The notes: generated by a model from the letters alone, not told the origin. A DNA stretch of 26,767 nt from Symbiodinium natans (GCA_905221605.1 CAJNDS010001244.1:1-26767), one strand, 5' to 3'. Positions 16,715 to 24,654 are shown, counted from the first letter of the stretch. A program made the numbers and translations.

Positions 16715-17237
16715 TGACTGTTGCTCTTGGCGTTAAGACCTGGAGCAATGCATATACCCTACCCCATCCAGTTTTGTGCCCGATTAAAGCCCCGACAACT
16801 CTTGAAGACCACTTGGGAGTCAAAGAAAAGTGCTCTGAAAGTGACTGGGCAAGCGCACGTTCTCCAACGCACGAGATGGCCCGGAGATTTGATGAACTTA
16901 TTTTCCATTCCATTAGCACGGTAGCGCGAGGTTGAGTGGCAGCGTCTAGCCTTGCAATGACTTCAATGAGAGTCCATGCAAGTAGGAGTTTTTCCTCATC
17001 CAGATCTTCGACGATCTCGTGAATGATCTGCGGATTACCGAGGGAGACACCTCGATATAAACGATCCTTATGGTACGGGGAAAGGGCTTCGTTCGACTTG
17101 CTTTCCTCTAAGAGAGCCACTAGGATCCCTCCCGCTGCAGCAGGGAGGACTGTGGGCTCGAAGTCAGCTGTGCTGGAGTGACCACCAATGGCTTCATGGT
17201 AACGCCAAGCCAGGAGGCGGCGTGTGGCGGCAAGCAT
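16656..17237 (-). CDS. Array family X protein, copy X1
   Basis: 193 residues from ATG 17237; the frame is open to 17288 without another ATG. Paralogue of X2: the segment around QPNMLAATRRLLAW, the IGGH motif, LLLAWTLIEVIA and ATVLMEWKIS align in order with X2. Relative to X2 the N-terminal ~75 residues are missing, and the C-terminus is different and longer. The stop is TAG. A leader relic lies 32 to 47 bases upstream of the ATG and 44 bases beyond the retroelement ORF2 stop. X1 shares the frame of ORF2, but TGA, TAG and TGA stops lie between them, so it is a separate unit. Function unknown. Confidence 0.5.
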   Translation of the reverse strand: MLAATRRLLAWRYHEAIGGHSSTADFEPTVLPAAAGGILVALLEESKSNEALSPYHKDRLYRGVSLGNPQIIHEIVEDLDEEKLLLAWTLIEVIARLDAATQPRATVLMEWKISSSNLRAISCVGERALAQSLSEHFSLTPKWSSRVVGALIGHKTGWGRVYALLQVLTPRATVIARELCECEQFPYHFFWPW

Positions 17238-17268
17238 GTTTGGTTGTGCCCGGGCGTTCACAACTGAT

Positions 17269-17284
17269 CTGAGCCAAAGGTGCC
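17269..17284 (-). other. Spliced-leader relic upstream of X1
   Basis: The minus strand reads GGCACCTTTGGCTCAG, keeping the 9-base TTTGGCTCA of the DinoSL, with one A of the final AAG lost. It points toward X1 and marks the boundary between retroelement and array. Confidence 0.45.
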
Positions 17285-17327
17285 GCCATCACGAAAGAGG
17301 GAGGGTGGTTGAAATGAACTACACGCA

Positions 17328-20300
17328 TCACAACGAGGGGGGTGTTACCCACAATCGCCTACGCGGAACAGCTGTAACATCAACGCGTCTCCTTTTATCA
17401 TCTCTTTGCCTCTCGACCTCTAGTATATCCTGAACTTCCAGGATAAGGCGCTTGGACACCCTGTTGGTGGTTGCCTTTGGGTGCTTTGGGAGAGCGGGGT
17501 TATGACACGCGATACCCACAGCATTTAACTCATCAACTGCCGCATTAAATTCACTCTTCGTGGTGGTAACAGCAAAGACATCTTGTAGGCTAGCAAATTC
17601 CTGGTTAGGTGTGACCTGTGGATGACATTGCTGCCCCATCTGGATGAGCTGAACCAATGCTTCAGTAGCCCCTTCGATGAAGGGTGAAACTGCGTTTCTA
17701 TTTTGGACGTACACCCCGTCATGTACCCAAAGCACTGTGCCTGCGCAGTACGGGAGCATTGCAGCGAGCCCTTTTCGCATTACGAAGCTTTCCGCAGCTT
17801 CAAGTGCAAAAGTTGCCCAATTCCTGTTGTTGACCCTTGCATCCGGTTGGTAAAACGGGATTCCTTGCTGGATCATAACCTGGAGGGTAGCTTTAGCCTG
17901 CACTAAATGTGCAAGAAAACTTGCCAAGGCAGGGGGGATGGCATAAGCAGCAATACTCCCTTCATAAACATGCCGAAGGAATGCATTGCTGTCCATTCCG
18001 ACAGCTCTTTGCAACAAGTGCTTGGTTTGCACTGTTTGTGCTTTGGGCGCACGTGCAAGGTGACTACTAAAAAGCTCCCTGGCTTCAAGCAACGTTGGGA
18101 GGGGTGGATGAGTAGGGCTGTGACATGTAAGGAGGCGCAAAAGCGTATAATGCGCACCTTTCATGTCGATTTCAATTGCGTTCGGCCCAATGGCTAAGAA
18201 ACGTGTTAGCCTTTTACTCGTTTGCCAGTGCCTTATGGCATAATATCTACCCTGTGGGTGCAATGATGGCCTTCGATACTGGACCAGCCCTGGCCACGCT
18301 GTCTCAAGCTCGGGGGGGGGCTTGATCCGGTTGTAGAGGCAAAACCGCAAAAGCAGTTCCGGATTCCAAAGTGGGGGGGCCTTAAGAGAGATAATTTCAG
18401 CTCCGGAATGCAAGTCCTGTATAGCTTGCAGGTGCCATTGCTTGGAAGGTAACAGAATAGGCGGAAAGGATTCAGTGTTTATTTGCATATGAGGCTGACC
18501 CTCACCCGAGTCAAAGAAGACATCTTCATGAAGGGGTGCTTCGTAGCGGAGACTGTTAGCAGCGATTCCTGCCAGGTGGTCAGCGACTTTGTTGCCGACG
18601 CGAGGGACGTAAGACCAATGCACTGTAATGGGTGTATGCGTTAATTTTTGCCACATGTTATCAAGTTTTCGCACTAGGTCTTCCCTGTGTAGTCTCAAGG
18701 CACCAGCAAAGTGCTTTACAATGTTGATGCAGTCTCCCTGAAGGATAACCTCCCTGATTTGATTGCTAGCAGCAAGAGATAAGGCCTTGTCTAACGTTGC
18801 GTCAGCGGCGCATATTTCTGCAAACATAGAGTCTGGACAAGGCTGGAGTGGGATGGCAATCGTTTCAAGAATTACCGGGACTGGTCCGGGCGACCATACG
18901 ACACCACCCGCACCACCTATACCTTCTTGCACGTGACAGCTGCCGTCAAATTGAGCAACAAGGTGGGTATCTTTGACAGGTTTTAACTCAACAATGAGTG
19001 GAGTACCTGCAGGGATCGGCCTTAATGCCGTAACTTTGAGGTGCAAATTGCCGCAATGACACATTTTAGGCCAAAGGGCAAGATTAGGGACGCCAAGGGT
19101 CTGTTGATACATAGGTGCAAGCAAGTAATGCTGTGCATCTAATGTTGCCAAGACATCTCCTATATTGGCATTCCTGGGGGAGACGGTAATACCTTGGGCG
19201 CTTGCTTTAATTAAGGCAGAAAGGGGATGCTTGACCTCGATATGGAGTCCTCCGTCGTTGCAACAAGGCTTGCAGCGTTCCGTGTCAACCCACCATGCCG
19301 GTAATGCTTTGGGAAGTAACACCCTCGGGATGGTGTTCCAAAGACGCGACGCGAGCTTGGGTATGTTACTGATGTGTTTTGCCCGTTGCGGTGTCTCACA
19401 CCATCCAGGGTGCCAGGTACATTGCTGTTCCATGGTATATCTTCTTATGGTCGCAATCCATGCTAATAGGACGGCACAGAATTTCTTGTCAATCCCTCCT
19501 TCAATATCGATCTTAGAAAGGGCATTGTGACACAGGGAGTCAAACGAGGCAGTGCCAGCATATCCCAATGTGACTAGTACAATGAAGAGGGAGGCTTTGG
19601 TGACCACGCAAGCCGTAAGCCAATGCTCGGTTGTGTTTGCTCCCAGCCCACAGAGCAGGCAGTGGCTTTGGATGAAAGTACACTGGTGCTCATTGGGTAT
19701 AGCCGCTCTGTAAGTAATAGTTCTAACCGGAGCACCAGGCATTGCCGCACATTGCAAGAGTGGTGCTTGGTTAACATCACAGCAAGGCAGCATGCAGCTG
19801 ATGGTATGGGCAAGGTCATCAGGGCAGCTTTGGTTGAGATGACAGAGTTTGCAGACTGGCATGCTGCCGAACCCATTGTCATACCGGAGCTCTTTCCCTG
19901 TTTGTTTGCGTAGGCAGACTCTACATTGCTCGTCCCTAGAGGCATATTGCCTGTACACAAAATATGCATCGGCTTCTTCAACAATGGCCCATCTAAGTGC
20001 GTAGCAACGAGTGACATCAGAAGCTACGTTCTTTGGCGGGAGGTTTAGCGCAAGCAAAATGGCACATAGCTGTCTCTCATGTGCGTGGTTCGCGACTTTT
20101 TGTCGAAGATATCCTTGTGCCTGAACACAAGCAGCATTGCGCAAAACTGCTCTAAGCGCAATTTGCGCCTGCTTGAGCTTGCGACTGCCTGAGTGAGGTC
20201 GAGGTAGCGCAGCAGATAGGGCATCATGGCACTTGCTTTTGAACTGCTCAATGATTGGTGAGTCTCCTAGGGTGACTGATTTCTGAATGGCTTGCCTGGC

Positions 20301-21398
20301 TTGCACAAGCAACGAATGGTAGAAGGGAAGGTTGGCCGCATGCGCATTTTCAAGGTCATGCAGGATAACGTTTAAAGCCCATTTGCCTCTCCAGCGCAGC
20401 AATAGACCAACTTTAGATAAAATGGCGCCTATCTCAGGATCCATTGCCCTAGGCGCTTTGATAAAATCAAAAACGCCCCCCATATGTTTGGCCTGAATCC
20501 AGGGACGCCTTAAAATAGTTGAGCTGGCTATAGCTAGTGCTTTGAGCATGTGCCTTTTGGTGAAGGCGTACAAGGAATTGCAGAAAAGGGGGCAAGAGGC
20601 AATGAAGGCCGTATGGAATTGAATCCTGGCAGGCATTGATGCAGTAAGGGAAAGAGCTTGTTTGTTCCTTCTCAACATATTGCACAAGGCCTTATCAAGG
20701 ATCAGCATGCGCAAGGAAACATCTGACATTTTCCTTTGTCCAACCCAATGAATTTCATCAATAGACGTTGCTTGCTCCCATTCATATTTTGACACGCGGC
20801 CACGCAGGATAAAGCCCAACATTGTTGCAGTCTCAGCAATAATTTTAGACCCCCAAGGCGTCTCGTCGAGGAGAAGGATATCAGCAGTTTTGAAGGGTTT
20901 GTTGGTGAGAATAGAAGTTTTGCATTTGCATTTGCAAGGCGATGCAATAATGCAAGCCAACAAAGCCTGGAAATTTTGCTGTTGTGTGCACATGCAAAGC
21001 AGCATATCGCGAGACAGGACGTAGCATTTGCTTCCGCTTACTAAGAGCAGTCCGTATCGCACGTCAAGCCTAGTCAGGGACATCCTCATTGCTTGGTCGA
21101 GGCTGTAGATGTTCTGTTGGAGCAGTAAGCACAAGGCTTGATGCAATGAGGGACCTCCAATGGTGAGAGTATTGCTCGGTGGAAGCTGTTTGGACTCAAT
21201 CCATGCGACACCAAATTGGGCTATGCATGCTCTGACATCCCCAGGGAGAACCTGTAAAGAAATAAACCCTGCTTGGATGCATTGGTGACGGAGAACTTGT
21301 AACCCCGCGCTGTGCACTGGTTCGAAAGTTCTTTGTGCCTTTTCCACCCAATGCAGGCCTTTAGAGGCAGCGCTGTTATCGTCCATGTAAGCCGTTAG
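17328..21398 (-). CDS. LINE ORF2, segment 3: RT palm end, zinc motif, RNase H and polymerase-like C-terminus
   Basis: 1352 residues counted from the Met of the RT catalytic YMDD box (codon 21386); that Met is part of the motif, not a start, and the frame is open just upstream (LTAY). Zinc-type clusters: C488-x2-C491 with C512-x2-C515, and C576-x2-C579-x8-H588-x4-C593, the usual LINE knuckle. RNase H has D814 (AQFDGS), E857 (FAEIC), D885 (LQGDC) and D936 (VADHLAG), all catalytic acids present. From ~1000 on lies an unusual extension with IEIDMKGAHYTLL (D1074), QTKHLLQRAVG (K1122), E1196 and VLWVHDGVYV (H1222-D1223), resembling motifs A, B and C of family A polymerases. It ends in a basic tail. 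The stop is TGA; only ~45 bases separate it from the X1 leader relic. Confidence 0.8.
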   Translation of the reverse strand, partial: LTAYMDDNSAASKGLHWVEKAQRTFEPVHSAGLQVLRHQCIQAGFISLQVLPGDVRACIAQFGVAWIESKQLPPSNTLTIGGPSLHQALCLLLQQNIYSLDQAMRMSLTRLDVRYGLLLVSGSKCYVLSRDMLLCMCTQQQNFQALLACIIASPCKCKCKTSILTNKPFKTADILLLDETPWGSKIIAETATMLGFILRGRVSKYEWEQATSIDEIHWVGQRKMSDVSLRMLILDKALCNMLRRNKQALSLTASMPARIQFHTAFIASCPLFCNSLYAFTKRHMLKALAIASSTILRRPWIQAKHMGGVFDFIKAPRAMDPEIGAILSKVGLLLRWRGKWALNVILHDLENAHAANLPFYHSLLVQARQAIQKSVTLGDSPIIEQFKSKCHDALSAALPRPHSGSRKLKQAQIALRAVLRNAACVQAQGYLRQKVANHAHERQLCAILLALNLPPKNVASDVTRCYALRWAIVEEADAYFVYRQYASRDEQCRVCLRKQTGKELRYDNGFGSMPVCKLCHLNQSCPDDLAHTISCMLPCCDVNQAPLLQCAAMPGAPVRTITYRAAIPNEHQCTFIQSHCLLCGLGANTTEHWLTACVVTKASLFIVLVTLGYAGTASFDSLCHNALSKIDIEGGIDKKFCAVLLAWIATIRRYTMEQQCTWHPGWCETPQRAKHISNIPKLASRLWNTIPRVLLPKALPAWWVDTERCKPCCNDGGLHIEVKHPLSALIKASAQGITVSPRNANIGDVLATLDAQHYLLAPMYQQTLGVPNLALWPKMCHCGNLHLKVTALRPIPAGTPLIVELKPVKDTHLVAQFDGSCHVQEGIGGAGGVVWSPGPVPVILETIAIPLQPCPDSMFAEICAADATLDKALSLAASNQIREVILQGDCINIVKHFAGALRLHREDLVRKLDNMWQKLTHTPITVHWSYVPRVGNKVADHLAGIAANSLRYEAPLHEDVFFDSGEGQPHMQINTESFPPILLPSKQWHLQAIQDLHSGAEIISLKAPPLWNPELLLRFCLYNRIKPPPELETAWPGLVQYRRPSLHPQGRYYAIRHWQTSKRLTRFLAIGPNAIEIDMKGAHYTLLRLLTCHSPTHPPLPTLLEARELFSSHLARAPKAQTVQTKHLLQRAVGMDSNAFLRHVYEGSIAAYAIPPALASFLAHLVQAKATLQVMIQQGIPFYQPDARVNNRNWATFALEAAESFVMRKGLAAMLPYCAGTVLWVHDGVYVQNRNAVSPFIEGATEALVQLIQMGQQCHPQVTPNQEFASLQDVFAVTTTKSEFNAAVDELNAVGIACHNPALPKHPKATTNRVSKRLILEVQDILEVERQRDDKRRRVDVTAVPRRRLWVTPPSL

Positions 21399-22593
21399 TC
21401 TTATGAAGCGCCCAAATCAAGGGATCTAAGGCGAGACAGAAAAGGACAACAGAAGTCGCCCTTCCCATAGCAAGGCCTTGATGGATGGAGATAGGCTCGA
21501 GTAAGAAACCTTGCACTTTATGCTGGGTGCGCCTCCCAAACATAAGGTGGATAACGTAGGCTTTGATCCAGGCAGGGGCAGCTCTTGCCGCTAAGCACTG
21601 TAGTACCCACCAGGGATTCACCCGTTCAAATTCCTTGGCAAAGTCGGAAAGCATGACTGTGTACTGGGCATCCTTGAGCTCCAAGTAGTGTTGCATTTGG
21701 GCATAATTTGCCTGTGGTTCTTTGAAGTGATTAAGAAGAGCCTGGGCAGGATGTAGCGAGTCTTTGAAAGACTCAGCGAGGACAGCGTAGATTGCGGAGT
21801 CAATGATTCGATCACAAGTATCGGGCATGTCTAGTGGCCTGTAGTTGTCCGCGTACGCACCCTTGTCAGCCTTGGGAATGAAGACTAAGGCCTGAAGCGG
21901 ATGATCAGCTTGAGACAAGCACATCTCCCACATATGATCCCCAAGTAAGTTGGCAAAGTAACTCGGATTTTGCCTATAAAAGGCATAGGGCACACCATCG
22001 GGACCCGGGGAAGAATCCTTGGTGGTAATAATGGCCTTGAAGATGATGCTTTCATCTGGTAAGTCAGCCGGCACGAAGGGGGCCCTTTGCGCATATGGCT
22101 GTAGGAGTTTGTCCCACTGGTTATCGTATTGACAAGGGAAGTGGTGCCAAAAGGCTCTAGTTGCCCTTAGTGCAGCATCAAACTGACTCATAGATGTGAT
22201 CAGCTGGCCATTTTCGCTTCTGACCTGTTGCGAATCGATGATTCGAGGGCAGATCTTCCTGAAGGCCTGCCACTTAATTTTAGACTTATCAACCTGCAAA
22301 TCTCTTTGAGCAACCAAGGAACGAAGACTTGGTGAGGGGGCAATTTTCAGCTCTGCACCAAGGTGTAGCCGATTAAGCGCTTCTTGGATCCAATGTCTCG
22401 GGAGCTCGGCTGAACCATTACCTGACGGCGTGAAAGGGGGTATGGTGATATGCCTGGCTAAAGATGTGACGGTGCTTGCGTTGACACCGACAGTCGCACC
22501 AGTGCTCCTGTCCAAGAGGCGTACCAACTTCCTAATTAAGGTAATCGTGCTGTAAGTACAAACCTTTATTTTCCGGAGAAAAATTTTCGAATT
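21376..22593 (-). CDS. LINE ORF2, segment 2: reverse transcriptase fingers and palm up to motif B
   Basis: Open from 22593 (after TAG 22594-22596) with no ATG near its beginning, so it is an internal piece of ORF2. Numbering from codon 22527: SPGPDGVP (173-180), FIPKADKG (216-223), NYRPLDM (228-234), motif A LSDFAKEFERV with Asp295, motif B IHQGLAMGRATS (348-359) and LALDPLIWALHK (365-376). These are the standard LINE RT blocks. The frame then hits TAA at 21376 while motif C (YMDD) is in the next frame; the break lies within about ten bases (21392-21401). The upstream linker reaches the stem-loop block at 22577-22685 and is cut off from the endonuclease by the insertion. Confidence 0.85.
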   Translation of the reverse strand, partial: NSKIFLRKIKVCTYSTITLIRKLVRLLDRSTGATVGVNASTVTSLARHITIPPFTPSGNGSAELPRHWIQEALNRLHLGAELKIAPSPSLRSLVAQRDLQVDKSKIKWQAFRKICPRIIDSQQVRSENGQLITSMSQFDAALRATRAFWHHFPCQYDNQWDKLLQPYAQRAPFVPADLPDESIIFKAIITTKDSSPGPDGVPYAFYRQNPSYFANLLGDHMWEMCLSQADHPLQALVFIPKADKGAYADNYRPLDMPDTCDRIIDSAIYAVLAESFKDSLHPAQALLNHFKEPQANYAQMQHYLELKDAQYTVMLSDFAKEFERVNPWWVLQCLAARAAPAWIKAYVIHLMFGRRTQHKVQGFLLEPISIHQGLAMGRATSVVLFCLALDPLIWALHKTNGLHGR

Positions 22594-22685
22594 CTACGAA
22601 TGAGAAAGTTTTTCGGCTCAGACGAAGAGAGGCCACAGCCCTCTCAGCCACAACCCTCGTGGAGAGGGTCCGGGAAAATTTTTCT
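22577..22685. repeat. Inverted repeat with nested stem-loop at the insertion's left edge
   Basis: AGAAAAATTTTC at 22577-22588 is the exact reverse complement of GAAAATTTTTCT at 22674-22685. Between them CCCTCT (22639-22644) plus CCAC (22648-22651) pair with GTGG (22659-22662) plus AGAGGG (22663-22668) around a 7-base loop. The open RT frame ends inside the left arm (22593), so the structure marks the boundary between ORF2 and the inserted block. Confidence 0.7.
22606..22621 (+). other. Possible spliced-leader relic upstream of the small plus-strand ORF
   Basis: AGTTTTTCGGCTCAGA keeps TTTT and GGCTCA of the DinoSL with one inserted C. It points toward the ORF at 22730 and lies about 110 bases upstream. 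Short and imperfect, it could be chance. Confidence 0.25.
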
Positions 22686-22729
22686 GCCCACCCACCCACT
22701 CCAATTGTGCCTTACATTGGGCAGTTGAG

Positions 22730-23044
22730 ATGAAACGTGATGCCGGAACAGCGGGTCTTGATGAAGAGACGAACAAAGAATCAAGGATCCAATGGCTGGC
22801 AGTGATGGTAACCAATGTGCCGGTTGTGGATGTTGTGCTTTGTAGAGTGGCGACCACAGGAACAGTTGACGACGTCAAGTTTGCGGTTGCTGACGATGTG
22901 TGGCATCGCTCTGGGCATGACTTACGTACTTCCAGTTTCCGCTTGGAAATGCAGGGTCGTCATGTGCCTTACAGCACGAACCTCAGCGATCTACCGGTGC
23001 ACCTCGGAACATGTGTGCACTTCGTTGTTCAACTCAACCATTGA
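22730..23044 (+). CDS. Small ubiquitin-like (beta-grasp-like) protein, antisense within the LINE
   Basis: 104 residues from ATG 22730. From about residue 24 the pattern is strand (AVMVTNVPVV), strand (VVLCRVATTG), helix (TVDDVKFAVADDVWHRSG), strand (SSFRLEMQG), turn (RHVPYSTNLSDLPV) and strand (TCVHFVVQLN). This is the order of a ubiquitin-like fold, with the typical last part '-LSDL-x-V-x-x-G-x-x-x-x-hydrophobic'. It lacks a C-terminal Gly-Gly, so it would not be a conjugatable modifier. The RSGH...SF-x-L...QG stretch resembles the C-terminal domain of Y1 and Y2. It lies between the endonuclease and RT parts of ORF2 on the opposite strand, bounded by stem-loops at 22577-22685 and 23061-23099. 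Alternatively it is a chance ORF; the fold-like pattern argues against that. Confidence 0.5.
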   Translation: MKRDAGTAGLDEETNKESRIQWLAVMVTNVPVVDVVLCRVATTGTVDDVKFAVADDVWHRSGHDLRTSSFRLEMQGRHVPYSTNLSDLPVHLGTCVHFVVQLNH

Positions 23045-23056
23045 CAGGCCGCTCAC

Positions 23057-23440
23057 TTAGGCGGAACCGCTGAGTGCAGCAGAGAACTCTGCTTTCCGCA
23101 CTTTGTGTAGCGTTTCACGGGGGAGCTGGGAGCTTTCGTTTCTCACACACCTGCAGAGGACAGATCTCGGATGGAAGCAGACATAGCAAATCCCCTTCCT
23201 TGGAAAAGATGCCAGTGCATAAGCTTCAGTCGTGTTAGCGTGAGGGTGCATGTCATTGCAGTCGGTGCATGTGAATAGCATTGCCGTGCATGGAACACCA
23301 ATGAATGAGCATAACATCGATGGATCGCGTACTTTCAGCCAGGCGATGTTTTCATACATGTGAAACATTTTTGTTTGGAAAATAATGCAACAATTGAGTT
23401 TCCAGCTTGGGCACGTAGGTTTGCATGCCACAAGAAACAT
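23057..23440 (-). CDS. Cys/His-rich segment following the endonuclease (possible zinc-binding, shifted frame)
   Basis: An open frame with CTDCNDMHPHAN, then GICYVCFHPRSVLCRC, so two CxxC pairs with His and further Cys that could bind zinc. It overlaps the end of the endonuclease frame. The switch could lie in the A-rich stretch at about 23366-23377, where the endonuclease frame turns into a short unrelated tail. It ends (TAA) 13 bases after the small plus-strand ORF's stop and just before a strong hairpin. It may be the continuing ORF2 linker or the tail of an inserted sequence; family not recognised. The GTG-free upstream part (before ~23380) is probably shadow. Confidence 0.4.
   Translation of the reverse strand: MFLVACKPTCPSWKLNCCIIFQTKMFHMYENIAWLKVRDPSMLCSFIGVPCTAMLFTCTDCNDMHPHANTTEAYALASFPRKGICYVCFHPRSVLCRCVRNESSQLPRETLHKVRKAEFSAALSGSA
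23061..23099. repeat. Nested stem-loop at the insertion's right edge
   Basis: GCGGAA (23061-23066) pairs with TTCCGC (23094-23099), and inside it GCAGAG (23079-23084) pairs with CTCTGC (23087-23092) around AA. It sits between the stop codons of the converging frames at 23044 (plus) and 23057 (minus), where a bidirectional terminator or insertion boundary would be. Confidence 0.65.
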
Positions 23441-24654
23441 GTGGCTTTTTGTGCGACTAGCGCGTCTGAAGGGCAGAGTTTTTGACCTTTGTTCTGCTCT
23501 TCAATCAAGCGGGCTTTAGTGCAATTGATTAGTTTACGAAGAAGAAGGTGCGAAGGGCTAGTCTCCGCAGCCTCGATGCCAGGCAAGTCAGTAGTCGCAG
23601 GTGGAACAGAAAAAGCTGCAGCAGGAACTGTCCGAACAGGTATCGCCGGGACATCTTTGTCAAGCTTATGCTTCGGCCGAAACCGAATTTTTACCAAGTG
23701 ATGTCCTCCAGTTACTTTTTTGTGCTTCCATGAGACAGAACAGATCTTGGCGGACAAGTACAGCGAGCTGGGAATAAGGTAATGGTCAAGGTGGCTGCAG
23801 GTAGAGCCTTGTTCGAAAGTTGGCCCTTCAGACTTGCATTCAATCATGTCGCCTTGAGCAAGGAGATGTGCATACTCACCCTCCTTCTGCTGATTGACCG
23901 CATTGAAGTCCCCCCCAAGGACAATCACATGAGTTGCATCCTTGACAAAAGCACTAAGTGCAGGGAAAAGCTTCCCCCATTGATCAGGGTGCCAATAAAC
24001 CGACAGGAGCCAGTAGCAGACAGACCGAAATCTGACCAGCACGGCAAGGGCAAAACCAGGCACAAGGTCGATAGTTTCTACTACTTTATAGTCCTGTGGC
24101 AAACAGACAGCGACTCCTCCAGAGTGTCCAGATTCCTTCCAAATAGTGAGAGAGGCAATCGTATTTATTCTGGCAGTTGCCTGTCTGAATCGGTGTAAGC
24201 AGGCAGCATTCCATTTGGTTTCCTGCAAGAGCACTGGCGTTTGGTGAGCCAACGCACCAATGGTACGAAGCTTGGCAAGACCAATAGTGTCAAAGGTACA
24301 CAGCGAGGTAACGTTCCAACTAACGACCGCCTGCAGCTTGCACGGCTCCTTAGGGATCGTGTCGAAGTAAGGAACAAGCCTGTCAGCTATGAGATTCAGT
24401 GCAAGTTCAAGCTCTTCTGTTGGGAGCTGAAGGTTGATAGCAGCGATTAGGTTAAAAGGTCGGCTGTCATTGGCCATGAGAGCAAGCTTTAGCTCACGTG
24501 TTGTGGGATAGGTGAGTGGAAGGTTGTAGGCAAGGAGAATGCTGTTGAGGGATCTGACACGTGCGCGATGTCTACGACAGGCAACATAGGCATTGAGGTG
24601 ATCAAGGAAGGTCGTAGACCTTGCCTTGATCACCACGTTACGGATCGTCGTCAT
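23335..24654 (-). CDS. LINE ORF2, segment 1: AP-type endonuclease
   Basis: Start chosen at ATG 24654, whose last two bases lie in the ORF1 stop; an upstream TTG in the same frame is not needed. 439 residues. About 110 residues of unrecognised, helical N-terminus precede an endonuclease/exonuclease/phosphatase domain: VVSWNVTSL (Asn114), LLQETKW (Glu145), SGGVAVCLP, SVYWHP, VLGGDFNAV (Asp249, Asn251), STCSHLDHYL (Asp290) and a final TGGHHLVKIRF (His318 or 319). In the family the last motif is normally SDH; here the Asp position is Gly, which may impair cleavage. The protein nicks target DNA to prime reverse transcription in LINEs. The frame ends (TGA) soon after an A-rich stretch, where the Cys/His-rich frame takes over. 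Confidence 0.85.
   Translation of the reverse strand: MTTIRNVVIKARSTTFLDHLNAYVACRRHRARVRSLNSILLAYNLPLTYPTTRELKLALMANDSRPFNLIAAINLQLPTEELELALNLIADRLVPYFDTIPKEPCKLQAVVSWNVTSLCTFDTIGLAKLRTIGALAHQTPVLLQETKWNAACLHRFRQATARINTIASLTIWKESGHSGGVAVCLPQDYKVVETIDLVPGFALAVLVRFRSVCYWLLSVYWHPDQWGKLFPALSAFVKDATHVIVLGGDFNAVNQQKEGEYAHLLAQGDMIECKSEGPTFEQGSTCSHLDHYLIPSSLYLSAKICSVSWKHKKVTGGHHLVKIRFRPKHKLDKDVPAIPVRTVPAAAFSVPPATTDLPGIEAAETSPSHLLLRKLINCTKARLIEEQNKGQKLCPSDALVAQKATCFLWHANLRAQAGNSIVALFSKQKCFTCMKTSPG
24651..24654 (-). promoter_or_regulatory. ATGA stop-start overlap joining ORF1 and ORF2
   Basis: On the minus strand the ORF2 ATG occupies 24654-24652 and the ORF1 TGA 24653-24651. Such a four-base overlap is the arrangement used for coupled termination and reinitiation, known in some bicistronic retroelements. 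It also supports the choice of ORF2 start. Confidence 0.65.
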
